A DNA stretch of 64,000 nucleotides from Nereocystis luetkeana. Taxonomy: Eukaryota; Sar; Phaeophyceae; Laminariales; Laminariaceae. The translations under genes and the position numbers were made by a program. Below, one piece after another: positions 25,532 through 37,589 of this stretch (position 1 is the first letter of the stretch; each line of letters starts with the position of its first letter). The DNA lies in the NCBI GenBank assembly GCA_031213475.1, contig JARUPZ010000036.1, forward strand, positions 1,550,001 through 1,614,000, read 5' to 3'. Under the pieces are notes generated by a model. That model did not search any database. It saw nothing but the letters and a program-made list of their open reading frames with translations, and was not told where the DNA came from.

Positions 25532-25872
25532 TGTTGAGCGTTCACTCAACGCGTTAGTTTATCCCCGGGCGAGAGCCCCCTGCTCCAGGCCCAAGGCCAG
25601 CGTAACGTTCATGCTTGGATTTCATTTAGTCCATGAGAAACATTCATTATCTGACATATTATATGATAGCAGTAGACTACGTACAATGCATCGAGGCTCT
25701 GTACGTAGCGCAGTCGTGTGGTATAAAACCTGCTGTGAGAGAAACAGACAGGTAGAGGAATCTATTCGTTAAGACGTGCATTAAACTACTGATGTAGCAT
25801 CCACTTAAAGCAAGTGTGTCCATAATAACTGTGTCTGGGTTTGAAGCAACACACCGGCAAGTTTGAGTAACA
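25532..25872 (+). mobile_element. Possible LTR (fossil)
   Basis: TGTT...AACA-bounded segment of 341 bp with a TATAAAA box at 25722-25728, as in an LTR promoter. No second copy, no flanking duplication and no confident pol domain downstream in the window. A stem (TTGAG/CTCAA) sits at its left end. Confidence 0.28.
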
Positions 25873-27271
25873 ACGTGATCTCAATATTTGGATTTAGTCT
25901 AAGAATAGGTTTAATCAGCTTTTAGGGTACTAGGAGCTGCAGCCTCAAGTCGCACAAGAAACGTTGATGTACGAAGCCACCAAGACGAGAGCAACTGTAC
26001 ACGTCCCGCGCTCTCACTCTCTAACGGCACCACAGCGCCTGAGCCCCCAGCGGCTCATATCAACATCAAATAAGTTTTTGACCAGAGAGCGACCCTTTCA
26101 AGATCAACATTCAACCGCTCGTCCAGTAGAGTCCGATGCTCCCCTGATTTCGGGGTATCGCCTGTCTCAAGATCAAGCACTCAATTAGCGTCATGACTAC
26201 ATCGTCGCAGGTCATAGGACCACCGGTTTCTAACACATTATCTCCCTCACGACCAAACCAACCTCTATTACTGTGGCATTTCACCCCCTCTGGAACCAAG
26301 TGTGTCCCTTGTGCGCGGTCTCCCTCTTCTACGTGCCCGATGGGACTCAAAACCAACATCATGATCGGCTCGCGCTGTTGGAAGACCAAGAGTAGGCCGA
26401 AGATGACGTGTGTGCTCCATTGGAAGACCGAGATTGAGCCACCGAAGACCTTCTCTATAACGACGGCGACGGAACAACTTTGTTAGCCCTGAAGCCCCTC
26501 CAACCCCGCCCCTTCTGACTTGCTCTAGTCACAGCTGGGCGGGCGCTTGTAGTCCGGTATTTGGGCAATGAGCCCGTACGAACTACTGCGTCGCGCTTTC
26601 AGTGCGGCTGTGGGATACGACAGGTTTCTACGGCAACGCGCCCTACCGATGCCGCATGACGCGATAGTTTGGGTATTCAGGACACACGAGCGTTACCTAG
26701 GGTGCATTTATTTGGGCAGTGTAACCAGCCCAGGATAGCCCTTCTTCGCCTTGGAACTCTCAAGCTAATACTGAGTGGCAACCTCTCCACGAGTTGTGGT
26801 CTTGTTTTTTACCGTCCTACCTTGCGCAGAACCCACAGCCGTGCCAGGCATGCAACATGACTGCTGTACTGTACGGCAGGGCTATCTATGGATATTCTGT
26901 GGCTACGGTGTCAGCTCTTTGGGCAATACCACAACAACACGCACAACCCAATCGACTACCCTTGACGACATGCAGCGCTACATATATCAGTGATAATGGT
27001 GCCCCCTCTATAGAGTCGGTATGCGCCAGCGGACAAAACTGGCACCTAGAGCGGCAACTGGCATTTCTACTGTGCCACACTGGGGAATCCCATCTGTGCC
27101 AAGCGATTCCGCACAGGCACCATAGCGGACAACCGGCACTACTCAACCGGCAGTATAGCGGGACCACTACTGGAGTCCTCAGCAGACTCTAGACGACAAT
27201 TTAACGAACGTTGGGGTATATAAGGAATACCAAGTTGTCCTTAGTTTCCGTTCGGAGCGCTACTGTATTGG
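25873..27271. other. Downstream flank of gene A; no recognised gene
   Basis: Open but unrecognised frames, possibly degraded mobile-element sequence at 25960-26700, then short repeats (CCGGCA...AGCGG) at 27040-27170. It would include the 3' UTR of gene A just below 27272. Confidence 0.4.
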
Positions 27272-27380
27272 CTAGGCACGGCTGAAGAGGAAGGTGAGAT
27301 TGATCCTGCGGTTCTCGTAACCTTCCCTGAAGCGAAAAGTGTCCGTCTCGTGCAGAAGCCGGGAATCGAACATGACGACC
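27272..27380 (-). CDS. Gene A exon 9 (last): distal His and Arg
   Basis: Encodes VVMFDSRLLHETDTFRF and EGYENRRINLTFLFSRA, then TAG at 27274-27272. The His of LLHETD is the third iron ligand, and ENRRIN holds the 2OG-contacting Arg. The acceptor cag lies at 27383-27381, immediately beside the (CCGAA)n array. Confidence 0.93.
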
Positions 27381-30300
27381 CTGCGATTGGTTCGGTTCGG
27401 TTCGGTTCGGCTTGATTCGGTTTCGTTTCGTTTCGTTTTGGTTTGGTTCGGTTCGGTTCGGTTCGGTTCGGTTCGGTTCGGTTCGGTTCGTTTTGGTTCG
27501 GTTCGGTTCGATTCGGTTCGGTTCGGTTCGGTTCGGTTCGGCTCGGTTCGGTTCGGTTCGGTTCGGTTCGGTTCCCGTTCGGTTCGGTTCGGTTCGGTTC
27601 GGTTCGGCTCGGTTCGGTTCGGTTCGGTTCGGTTCGGTTCGGTTCGGTTCGGTTCGGTTCGGTTCGGTTGGGTTCGGTTTGGTTCGGTTCGATTCGGTAC
27701 AGTTCGGTTCGGGCCGGTTCGGTTTGGTTCGGTTCGGTTCGGTTCAGTTCGGTTCGGTTTGGTTCGGTTCGGTTCGGTTCGGTTCGGTTCGGTCCGGTTC
27801 GGTTCCGTTCGGTTCGGTTCGGTTCGGTTCGCGTTTCCGTTCGGTTCGGTTTGGTTCGGTTCGGTTCGTTTAGGCGATGTGCAAACACAAAAACAAAGGT
27901 GGCTGTTATCGTGGCGTAGATATATAGGTTGTTTCATCTGCCTGCTTTCTTCTCGACGCGCGAAGTGTTTCTTCTCGGTCGAGTTTCTACAGATGATCTG
28001 AGATCTGATGGTATATGGCCGTGGTCGGCTGTGGCGGTGTCTCCCTGTCAAGCATATATATCTGATACGGTGCTGGTGTAGGTTCTTACCTACCTGTATG
28101 TTCTGCGTTTTCCTATGGGCGGAGGGGGTGCGCAACAGGCACGCACCTCTACATACACCTAAGCGTGTCACATTATTACCAACATCCCAGCACGTACGTA
28201 CGTGTCCGTGGCGCTGTACCGTTGACCCGTCGGATGTGCCAGGCGAACAAAAAAGGTTCAAGGGACCCGAGCGCACATAGTTTGACAGGTAGGATGTCGA
28301 CGCGGTTAGATCTACTAAACGTACGATTCGTTTGTCTACGATTGTGGTGTTAGTTTATTGTTGTTGTTATTGGCGGGGGGGGTAGTGTGATATGCAGTGG
28401 TGGTAACAGATACACTCGTCGAGTTTTCGGTGCTATTCTGAGCTTTCAAGCGCTCACGCAACCAAAGAAAGGGGGGTGTTTGACCAGCTGAGATATGAAA
28501 AAGCCACGTACGTGCGACGACGCGGAAACGGTGAATCTTACCTGTTCTGACGGTAAGGCACAGTTACGGCGAGATCGTACACGCCCTCGTCCTTGAGCCA
28601 CGATTTGATGAAGGACTCCTGAGCGAAGTTGTTCCACTTTTCCGCATCCAACTGGTGGGGCAGGCACATTCGTGGCCGAAGCGGCAGTTAGGGGGGTTAT
28701 TGAGTTTTGCCGGGTTGGGGCATTCAGGGCTGCACTCTCAACTATCAAGGAGTTATGTGCGGCCTCGTTTGTCTCGGTGACGATGCCGAAGCTGTACGTA
28801 TGTATGTATGGCAATACGCGAGCAGCCACGACACAGGTATTAAATATATTTCATGTACCTGACGCGTGCTTGCCTTATTATAAGGATATCGCCTGAATGA
28901 ATGTCGTGAGGTTCCGCACTTGAGCAGCTCTATTCATATAATCAATTCGTGAGTTGGGGGTCACAGGAGTGTGGCTTCGCTGAGTGTCTGACTCAGGGAC
29001 ACACGGTATGCCTCACCAAAAAAACAAAACAATGGAGAAAACGTGAGCTACAGTGAGCCCAAGGGACAACCCCACACCGGCTAGATATAGGATCTACCTG
29101 GTAGAGACTACATACAGTAAGATCATCGGGTCCGAAGACGGTAGGGGGTAGCTCCTCCGTTGAGGATCCCCTCCAGCCATATAATGTTTTTCTGTAGGTC
29201 TGAACATGTGGAACCCCTATCGCTGCCCGCCTCATCACCACCAATCTATCCAGTGGCACGAGGAGACCGAAAGAGCGGCCTATACCGACCCATGCTGCGG
29301 TAGATGCGCGCCATGTTTTTTCTGAGGAGGCTCCTGACTTGGGGAGCTCCATATATATCCCGGTGCCACACAATACCGTTTTTGGAGGGAAAACAAAAGT
29401 ACTACTCGATGAACAACCCTGTGGCCTAATAGTAAGAATTGCAACGAAAATGTTGCACCACAAGAACGGAATTCCGACGAGCTTTTGGTTAAGGGCCTCC
29501 GTCATTCAGAAAACGGTTTTAGCCGAACAGCGATACTCTCTTATCGTTGCACGCGTCTACAGTGTGTCTTGTATTGCACCGCCGCCGAGAAACCAGTCGT
29601 TGGCCATCAGCCAGGTGTGTCTTAGTCTGGAGGCCTACATAGAGCACCTTCGACTCCCCAGCCGAACCGTCCGTCGCGCCTCCTCCATGCGGTGGCTCCT
29701 TCGGATACACCACCAGACCCCCGGAGGAAGGATCCAAATTGGCATCATCCGGTGTCACCCAAAAGTTAAGGTTCACTGAAGCAACGTCCGCGTGCACCGT
29801 GATGCCATCCATGCTTCCCATGCCATAGTTCGATATTTGATAGGGGTTTCATTCGCCAAGGGAAGGGAAAGGGGCTGAAATCGATCAGTTTAGGCTTAGG
29901 GAGGCGCGATAGGATTGACTCGGGTAAAGGAGGGCGAGCTATCTATGGCCTGCACCACCGCATCGAAAGTATGGTTGATTCAGACTCTGCGTCGCACAAC
30001 TGATACGCTAACTTCTGTACTGTATGTATAACAACAAACAATGCGATTTTTTATCGTGATGCATCCGTTCCGATAAGGTTTTGCATACGCCTTCTCTTCT
30101 TGCTTGTACGTGTTGCATAGATAGATAGATACCGTATGCTTCTGCGCGGGTGTTTGCTTTCTCGCGCGCACCCGCTAGTAACTTTCGTATTTGTGCTGGG
30201 GGCTCGCATTGCGTCTCTATGCTGATAGCCCAAACTTGTGTCTTGGCGTTGAGGGCTCACCTTGTGTCGCTATCAAACTTGTAGGCCCATATGTTCGAGA

Positions 30301-33300
30301 TGGTCATCCCATCCAAAACACGAGGTAGACGCTCCAGCAGCTCCCGGGCTATCTGCACAAGCCATGGACTATATATATATATATACGTACCAGGCACACA
30401 CGTAGCGTGTGCGGTACGGTACCAACGAGTGCCAACAACGTCGGGGGTGAGGTGCTTAACTATGAGCGCGTGGATGGAAGGCTGGGGAGAGAGACGGATC
30501 TACAATATTTAATTTTTACCTGGTGCGTCACGGCAATTCCCATGGCCTGCCATGGTACACCGTGGGCTTTCATTGTACTGACATGCTCTCTCATGGCAAC
30601 GCCATGGCAATATGAGGGGTGTTCGTGGCATTGCCGTGCGTTTTCATGGCCGCGACTGCCATGGCCTGCTTTCAATGCGCCTATGGCATTTCCATGGGCC
30701 TTTCTCATGGCGGGGTCATGAGACGTCCCATCGCGTTGTCGTGGGGCTTCCATTGCCTTCGTAGATGTCGTTGCAGTAGAATGATGACCAGCGCCACACC
30801 AATCCATGGGAGATGAGGAATGAAATGTCATGGTAGTACAGCCACGGCAGTCTATGATTGTACACCCTTGTGGCGTACCATGGCGAGGCCATGGCGCTTC
30901 CCGTGGCACGTGCGTAGGCACTCCAATGGGCCCTCATGGCACCGACATGGTAGCGCCATGACAGGACCCTGGAAAGTGGCAGCGTCAAGATAATGCCATG
31001 GCGGCGCAAGCTCTGGCGTGAAGGCCCACGGGAGTGCCATGATGACCCATGGCAATGTCATAGCGCGTTGCCATTGAGTAGTGCATCGTGCAACTTTGGT
31101 CTCTTGACGAACAGCCGTCTGAATTTAATACGCTTATGACTGAGCGTAGGGCGGGTTTCCTAAAATACTACACATGTACCTCAGAGTTCGAAACTGCTGC
31201 CGCCGTATCCTGACATACTGTTTGATCTGGACTGAAGGTACTACGCAGTGTTCGACTTACTTTAACCCTTGTACCACTGCACACAATATTTACTCTATTT
31301 CTGAGTAATCTGTGCCCAAAAGCGTGCGTGCGGTTCTAAAGGGGATACCGGACAAGGTACGTTGAACGGGGTTAAATGTCCAACAAACAAGCCTGGCGTA
31401 ATATCGGCTATGATGCTAACCTTACGTACGATAAACTGGTGACAGCTCGGAGAATAAGGAGACGCACGGGCGGTGAAAGAACTGGAGATGCCATGCGCAG
31501 ACCCACCTGGAGAGGCCGTCGTTGAAGTAGGCCCCGAGGTAGCCGATCTTGACATCGAAAAACACTGTAGCTTCTCGGCAGTATTCCAACACGCCATCCA
31601 AAGCATCCTGTGACAGGAACCTGCCCTCGTTGATTGAGCAAGCGTGACCAGTCGTGGGGTTCACACTGACGCACGAAAGCCTCCCTCCGGTTTCAAGGTC
31701 TAGATGGCATGGTTTGAAAATTCTCAACTGAACGCTCTCTATTGTATTCGCACAAAGAGGACACGTCCCTTACGGAAGGCTTTCACTTTTTCCAACAGAA
31801 TACGCCCCGCACATGACTGGGGGCTGGCTTCTTCTGCACTCCCATTGCCTCCTTGAGACAACTTTCAACCCGCAGCAGCGTTAACCCGCACCGCGTACGC
31901 CAGAAACTGCTTGTGGTATATTGTCATGCCTCTACCGTTTACGTCAGGGCTGGAGATTCCTCTAGAAACTTACAATGGCCACATATTGAAGTTGTTGGGC
32001 ACGATATTTTTCGCAAAATTGGCAGTCGGCAGAAACGAAGAACACGGGGTGAAAGTAAGTGCCCTATCCGTCGGTGAGCTCTTGAGGTGCTTTTCCGACG
32101 CCTTCTCGAACTTGGCTACGATATCGGCCCAACACAGTTCCACCCTTCGGGAGGGGGGTGATTTTGTTTGTGGTGGGCCGTGGTTCGCGTCATTCGACAC
32201 AGTGGCACGTGCACCCCGCGGCACCTCACGCTGGCAATTCCCAAACGGGTATGTATTCGGACGTCACTGACGCACGCGCAAGGGATTTGCCCACTAAAAG
32301 ATGCGAGGCAAGACTGCGAGAGGTTGCAGAGTCTTGAGCGACAAAACAAACAAACACACAAAGAGCAGATGCTATTGTTCTAGTATGGTCCATAGGAAAC
32401 GCCTGTGGTCTCGTGGCTGGGACAAGCATGCATCATGAGTTCGATCGCGTATCGTCAAGCGCAAGCCCCTCACCCATCAAACCACACTAGCGGGAGCTCC
32501 TTTGAGAGATACTCCTTCTCGATGCCTTCCCAGTCCAGGTCGGGGTTGAGAGCCACCCGGGGTCCCATGGTACGCGTACCCCGTACACGCTCCGCGGGGT
32601 CCCGGGGGGCGTGCAGCAAGGAGTTGTAGGTTCCTCGGAGGCTTTCGAAGCTGTCTGACCCTATCGCATAGTAGCGTCCGCGAATGCCCCCCTACCGATT
32701 TGGGTTGGCCAAATAAATAGAAGAATACCAACTTAGGCAACCCGAGTTGAAGGGGTGTTGTAAAACCGAACCCTTTTGAGAAAGAAACGAACGACTGGAT
32801 CTGAGGTGCTGGCCTCGAAGTGCATATTGCACTACTGTAGCCATAGGATGGACGCGGGGCTACAAAGTTCCCCGGCGGGGTCCTTACCTACTGTAGGGCT
32901 TATGGCCTTCCTTCATGGGGCTGTGGTGCCAACTCTTAATACATACGAGTACAGACTTGAGTCACGGCACCGGTAGGCGGACGAAAGTCGTCTCGAAAAA
33001 TCGTCGTGATGAAGCATGCATTCAGTCTCGTTGTGGACGGTTTCGGTGTACGCACCACCACTGACCGATCAAAAAAATGTTCATTATCTAGACTGCTTAT
33101 ACCTTATCGTACGTATGGGACATGGTCTCCCCTCCACCTCTTGGCATGCCCGTGCGCTGTATGCAGATGGATGCCGAATGAAAACGTCGATGTATCAAAT
33201 GTCGAAATCGTTTCGGCTACGACCGTCGTTTTTGGTTCATCGGTATCGGATCGAACTCGAGTATCATACACACGTGCATACGATATGCAACACTGCTACA

Positions 33301-36300
33301 GTAATTCGACAAGATTCACAGATACAACAACACTATCAATATGACACGCGTGCTAAACGATCCGTGCTATGGTGCGTATATAGGGGGCACATTTTTTAGG
33401 CTGGCACAAGCAAACGCCAAAAGAGCCGTGCTACGGTATATACGGGTTCGTATAGCAGTTGCCCTTTTGAGGCAAAATCGTTTCTGATTGGCGGGACTCT
33501 TCGAGTTAAGAGCTACCGGCGCCCACCGTTGTTGGATCCGGTAGGAACTACCCAGCAGTATCTCATGGGGGACTGTGTACATCGGGCGTACTGTAGCCCG
33601 CTGCTGATATATTTTCTTAGAGGCGGTAGTTGGGTGGGTGTGCATGGAGCTCCTCCCGCAAGAAGCCTCAGAAACTTTGCTGTAAGGCTGCTGCCTCTAA
33701 CTACCGTATACATCACGCTTCAAACGAGGGTACGCCAGTCAGTGCACGCCCTAAAACGTCACGCTGTGTGATGCTCTTATCGTGCCCTTTTAGTCCTACG
33801 ATACTGTACCTCCGTATGGTTATGCCCCTCGGAAATAATGGCGGCGATTGTCTCCCGTACAGCTCCGTACTCCTTGGCGAGCTCTTCGAACTCCTGCGGT
33901 AGACGCTTCTTTTTGATCAGATACTCCAGCTGCACTTCCCCGAGGCACGTACGAGCAGTGCAAAGAACAAGGGGGCGGCGCAGCTGTCATCTCCCTGGAT
34001 CTCCCTAGCATCACGGTTCCGCGTGAAAGCGTTCGGTTCTGAGAAATCCCACGGTAGTGGTGTTGCGTTGTAGAGGTGTTGCCTTATTTTATATATCACC
34101 GGAATTACACGACTTGGAAGCAGCTCGTTGGCGCGATCCCACCAATGTTTCTAAGCGCTGAGGCGTTCTATAATAGAGGTTCACCCTAATTTTTCAAGAG
34201 GCTCCTCCCTTAAGGAGCTCCATGCCTCACCCGAAAACTGACTTCAGCAAAAATAATCAAAAAAGCATCGCGGCGAATAATCCCATGACCCAAGTCTGCA
34301 AAACGTTTTTTTCCCCAAATCAAGATTGGCATTCCGACGACTTGGGGTTAATGAACTGCGTATTTCAGAAACAAAATAGCGGAAATGTGCTACCTCTATC
34401 GTAGAACGGGTCCGCTAGTCCACAGACATATTCACTACAATGATCTAACCGGGCGGTTGTTCGCTCGAGGAGTCAGACAATATTTACTCCTCCCGCGGGA
34501 TGGTGCATGGGAAAATGGCAGTGTTGTCGCGGTTTTTCCTTTCTAAGGCAAGTTCAAACCAAAACAGCAAAACCAATGAGCAATGGGATACGACGAAACG
34601 TTTGTCGGTTCCACATAAGCATCGCGTGTATGGAGTGCTTCACCAACGACGTGCATTCGCAGTAAGGTGAAGAAGCACCTGGCAAGGGTTGGAGGGATTG
34701 CGAAGTCGTTGCTGCTGATATGATGTCTCGTTTGCCCCCTGGGGTAAAATACCATAATCTGCATTCATATTGTTTCGGTGCACCGATCGAAATTGTGCAA
34801 TGACATATGTGTACAGTGCTTCATTATTGATATTGTCCGTTGGCTGTTCCGTGGTTGACTATGTTTATACCCTGGTCAACTGTGGACTGGGCCCTGCACT
34901 GGTCCACATGGGCTGTCCAAGTAATGCAGGGCCTTGAAAATGCTTGGCTCGCAACGTACAACATCACTAATAGGGTTTGTAAAGCATAATATCCGAGTCA
35001 GTCGGGTTTGCAACGGCGCACATAGCCCACACAAAATATATTGGTCTATTGTAAAGTCTCTCGATGGCTATGGCACCCGCTCCTCGCCGAGGCGTCACAA
35101 CTTAGCCGGTGCCATCGGGCAGGTTGCAGTATCGATGGAGCGCGAAACGTAGGGCAGACGTTTGTACTGCGTTATCGGTCAGGCCGATAAGCGCACCGCC
35201 TTAGGGATTTGTGCTACCGCAGCGCTGCGTTGGGGGATCGCCCTTTAGAATCAGGCTCTAGGATTGGGCCACAGAGCCGCCATATGCTACTTTGCAGACC
35301 AGTTTGAAGGTTTGGCCTACGGGACCGCGTGTTTGTTACCGGTTAGTCTCGTAACTACCTCAAAGTGATGCATGCGTTGCGTCGAAATTACCTTAAACCC
35401 ATCCGCGTCCGTACGCACCTGTTCTCGGTCGTGGTCTAGTTTGTGCAGCGCGGTGATGAAGTTGTTTCCACGTGTCACGGGGTTGAACACGTCCGGTCCC
35501 CATAGCCCCGACATTCGAAAGCCCTAAAGTAGGCAATAGCAGCATAAGTGCGCACACGCCCATGCAAAAACTTCGAACTTTGGTGGGCGAAAGGCAGCGC
35601 TTGATGCGCAGGTGAGGAACTCGAGTGGTAGCGATCTCACTGCGGTGGTACCACGAGGGTATAGTATACACTGCTACCGCTGTAGTATTGCTTACCTGGC
35701 TGTGTTTTGAGTTGCAAGTGGCTAGAGTTTGGTGCGCTGTCTCTACAACATCAGGTACCGGCACCACCAAACAGAATCACCTCGATTCAATCCCAGTATC
35801 CAACATGCCATGTATCATTGGCACGCCTCACGCTTACTGTAGACTTCCGTAGATATATATACATATATATTATATATGTATATATATGCCGGCGTCTACG
35901 GTGGCTTGGTAGGTGGTCCGCGTACCTACTCAGATCAATTTTGTGAGGTCAAGTCTCACCGAGTATACACTCGTAAGGGCTTTTTTTCTTGCATGAAAAA
36001 ATGATGAGCGGAAAGCAAGAAATCGTGAGTTGGCAACATTCGATTATAATCGACAAACAACAGTGGGAACGCTGAAGCCTGTGGGCGATAAAAATACATA
36101 CACGTGCCGGGCGAAAGAAGGGACGACACCTGTGGCCACGGCTTGTCCGGAAGGAGATCGCTGAGGATAAAAACCTACTACGACTTAAGCTGGAAAGGGA
36201 AAGTGATGGTTTAATATATATAGATGCCGACTACTTACAGTAACGTACTCCAGGTCAACATACTCTGAGACCTCTACTGTAGTTTATGCTGGGGAGCACT

Positions 36301-37461
36301 TTTAGGCCAAAGTATTTTGTATGCACTCTGACGGACCCACTCCTGTGCACAGTAATCCCTAGCATCGCAGGAATCTCATTTGAGTATTATTACAACATTA
36401 CACCCGTTGGGCAAATCATCGTTTCCTACCTCATGATCCAGATATATTACAATAGGACAAATGCATTCATAGTCTGTAGGATCTATCTAGCGCATGCTAC
36501 CAGGTGGGAGCCGTAAAATCCGCATGATGTAGCGCATGTTTTTCCTAGGTCGAAGATGTAATGTGCAGATTTTTCACAACAACATCTCCTAGCATCAGGC
36601 TAGGATCTAGATGATCTAGATGATCTAGATGATCAAGATGGTCTACTGTAGATCTTGACCTCTGCCCAACGCGTGCAACATTATTTTATCACCTTTGTCG
36701 GCAATGGGGTTGCCCCTCAAGAGAAGCGTCTACTTCTTCTACAGTAGAAGTCAGGTTGCTAAGTAAGTGAGGAATATAAATGCAGATCCTCCACAACATC
36801 CCCTAGCATCAGGCTAGGATCAAGATGATCAAGATTATCAAGATTACCTACAGTAGTAGACGATCTACTGTAGATCTTGACGTACCCAACGCGTTCAACA
36901 TCATTATATCAACTTTGTCGGCAATAATGGGGTTGTCCCTCAAGAGAAGCCTCTATTTCTTCCACAGTAGAACTCAAGTTGCTATGTGAGTAGTAGAACT
37001 AGTCAAGTGAGGGTGGTCCTCAGACAATTACAGTAGGTGCATCCACCCACTCGTACATACTGCTGCAGCATGCACCTTACCCCAGTATTGACGAGGGCAA
37101 AGTTGTCTTGAGCGCGAGTGAAGAACTCCTGCACGGCGCCGTCCTTGGCGGCCAAAAACGCCTCCAAGCAACCCGCGCCGTCACCTTCCCGGCCACCACT
37201 ACTATTAATAGTATTAGCAGTAGTAGCAGTAGTAGTAGTACAAGTAGCATCGCTCTTTCTCCGTGGATCGCCGCTCCAGCACACACGATCCTTCTCAGAA
37301 GCGCCGTTTTCTGCCGAAGTATGCCCCGGCCAAGCAGGACCCCGCCGCTCTCGTGCGAGAAGATCGAATCCCTTGAGTGCGAATGCTAAGTCGTCCATGC
37401 CTATACCAGACTGACGGTTGTAGCTTTCCTGGAAACGTTTGTCGATGGTAGCAGGTTGCAT
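27272..37461 (-). CDS. Gene A: nine-exon phytanoyl-CoA dioxygenase-like 2OG/Fe(II) oxygenase
   Basis: Spliced model, minus strand, exons 37461-37081, 35523-35392, 33929-33810, 32691-32474, 31620-31507, 30368-30261, 29813-29648, 28651-28542 and 27380-27272. Every intron is GT-AG and every junction keeps phase, giving one 485-codon frame plus TAG. Seen: an ALNPDLDW block (exon 4), FLSQDAL and GYLGAY (exon 5), IWAYKFDS (exon 6), VHAD plus NLNFWVTPDDANLDP and GGLVVY (exon 7), VPYRQN (exon 8), LLHETD and GYENRRIN (exon 9). This order matches a PhyH-related family common in bacteria. The predicted Fe ligands are His365, Asp367 and His460, and the 2OG-binding Arg is 474 or 475. All ligands are present, so activity is plausible; the substrate is unknown. 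The KLDHDREQ motif in exon 2 is also typical of this family. The N-terminus upstream of 37461 is uncertain and no TPR repeat was found there. There is no signal peptide in this model. Confidence 0.88.
27388..27871. repeat. (CGGTT)n pentanucleotide array
   Basis: About 480 bp of GGTTC units with scattered substitutions. It has no stop codon in most frames and so produces false RTEPN and FGSVR proteins on both strands. It lies in the last intron of gene A, 5 bp from the 3' splice site. Confidence 0.97.
28542..28651 (-). CDS. Gene A exon 8
   Basis: The acceptor is ccccaccag|TTG and the donor CAGAACAG|gtaag. It encodes LDAEKWNNFAQESFIKSWL and VTVPYRQN, and joins in phase to the last exon to make Arg450. 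Confidence 0.92.
29648..29813 (-). CDS. Gene A exon 7: HxD metal-binding exon
   Basis: Encodes MDGITVHADVASVNLNFW, TPDDANLDPSSGGLVVYPKE and a Gly-rich tail. The VHAD motif supplies two predicted iron ligands (codons about 29794-29786). The acceptor is gggaag|C and the donor TCGAAG|gtgctc. Confidence 0.93.
30261..30368 (-). CDS. Gene A exon 6
   Basis: The acceptor follows an (AT)n run rather than a pyrimidine tract (tatatag|T). The donor is ACACAAG|gtgagc. It encodes PWLVQIARELLERLPRVL and NIWAYKFDSDT. The phases agree with both neighbours. Confidence 0.9.
30530..31078. repeat. CCATGG island 3 (GCCATGGC type)
   Basis: Near-tandem ATGGC/GCCAT words with CCATGG cores, within intron 5 of gene A (between exons 5 and 6). 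Confidence 0.72.
31507..31620 (-). CDS. Gene A exon 5
   Basis: Starts at ggcag|G and ends TCTCCAG|gtgggt. Phase 2-to-1 joining restores Gly with exon 4 and Ser with exon 6. It encodes FLSQDALDGVLEYCREATVF and GYLGAYFNDGL, family-typical. The frame is open further upstream to 31727, but the internal acceptor fits the family and the phase better. Confidence 0.9.
32474..32691 (-). CDS. Gene A exon 4
   Basis: 72 codons plus 2 nt. The acceptor is atcggtag|GG and the donor GATGG|gtgagg, a near-perfect consensus. It encodes GRYYAIGSDSFESLRGTYN and ALNPDLDWEGIEKEYLSKEL, the region just before the oxygenase core in the family. Confidence 0.9.
33810..33929 (-). CDS. Gene A exon 3
   Basis: 40 codons, phase 0-0, acceptor gtgcag|CTG behind a C/T-rich tract and donor ACGGAG|gtacag. 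It encodes KEYGAVRETIAAIISEG, predicted alpha-helical. Confidence 0.82.
34164..34408 (+). mobile_element. MITE family 2, copy 2
   Basis: Ends CGTTCTATAATAGAGGT and, inverted, CGTTCTACGATAGAGGT, 245 bp, with the subterminal GGCTCCTCCCTTAAGGAGCT. Located in intron 2 of gene A. Confidence 0.87.
35392..35523 (-). CDS. Gene A exon 2
   Basis: 44 codons, phase 0 at both ends. The acceptor is ctactttag|GGC and the donor TTTAAG|gtaatt. It carries FNPVTRGNNFITALHKLDHDR; the KLxHDxEQ pattern and the next exon's LIKKKRLPQEF resemble the linker preceding the catalytic part in the family. Confidence 0.8.
36560..36990. repeat. 214-bp tandem duplication
   Basis: AGCATCAGGCTAGGAT at 36591 and again at 36805. 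The following GATCTAGATGATC microsatellite, CAACGCGT, TTTGTCGGCAAT and CTCAAGAGAAG are repeated in order, about 85% identity. In intron 1 of gene A. Confidence 0.85.
37081..37461 (-). CDS. Gene A exon 1 (start uncertain)
   Basis: Open from ATG at 37461 to the donor GGG|gtaagg after 37081, 127 codons, phase 0. It contains FALKGFDLLARE and QEFFTRAQDNFALVNTG. The middle is a Thr/Asn/Ser-rich stretch that reads through a trinucleotide (agt/agc)n repeat near 37200-37240. The frame is also open for at least 15 codons upstream of the ATG, and a possible acceptor (tttccag) lies inside, so the true exon may start elsewhere. I chose the ATG because it gives a continuous frame. Confidence 0.6.
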
Positions 37462-37589
37462 TGCCGTGTATTCCTCTCGTGGCGGATGTAAACTGTCTTC
37501 TGCTGCTGTTGATAGGTGCAGGGGTGAGCACAGACGCGCGGGATAGTAAGCATAGATACTGGCATGTCAGGTGGGTATGGGTGATGTAC

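Noticed and set aside
27241-28001. Several 150-330-residue open frames on both strands
   Set aside because: They are translations of the (CGGTT)n array (RTEPN, FGSVR repeats). Only the last 36 codons on the minus strand are real, as gene A exon 9.
31621-31727. Upstream extension of gene A exon 5
   Set aside because: Open frame with an acceptor at 31728, but it would add about 36 residues absent from the family. The internal acceptor at 31621 fits better.
31971-32150. Exon-like minus-strand piece (ADIVAKFEKASEKHLKSS) with donor gtaagt
   Set aside because: It falls inside gene A intron 4, where exons 4 and 5 already join perfectly in phase and by family alignment. The plus strand is open too. 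Could be an alternative exon, but unsupported.
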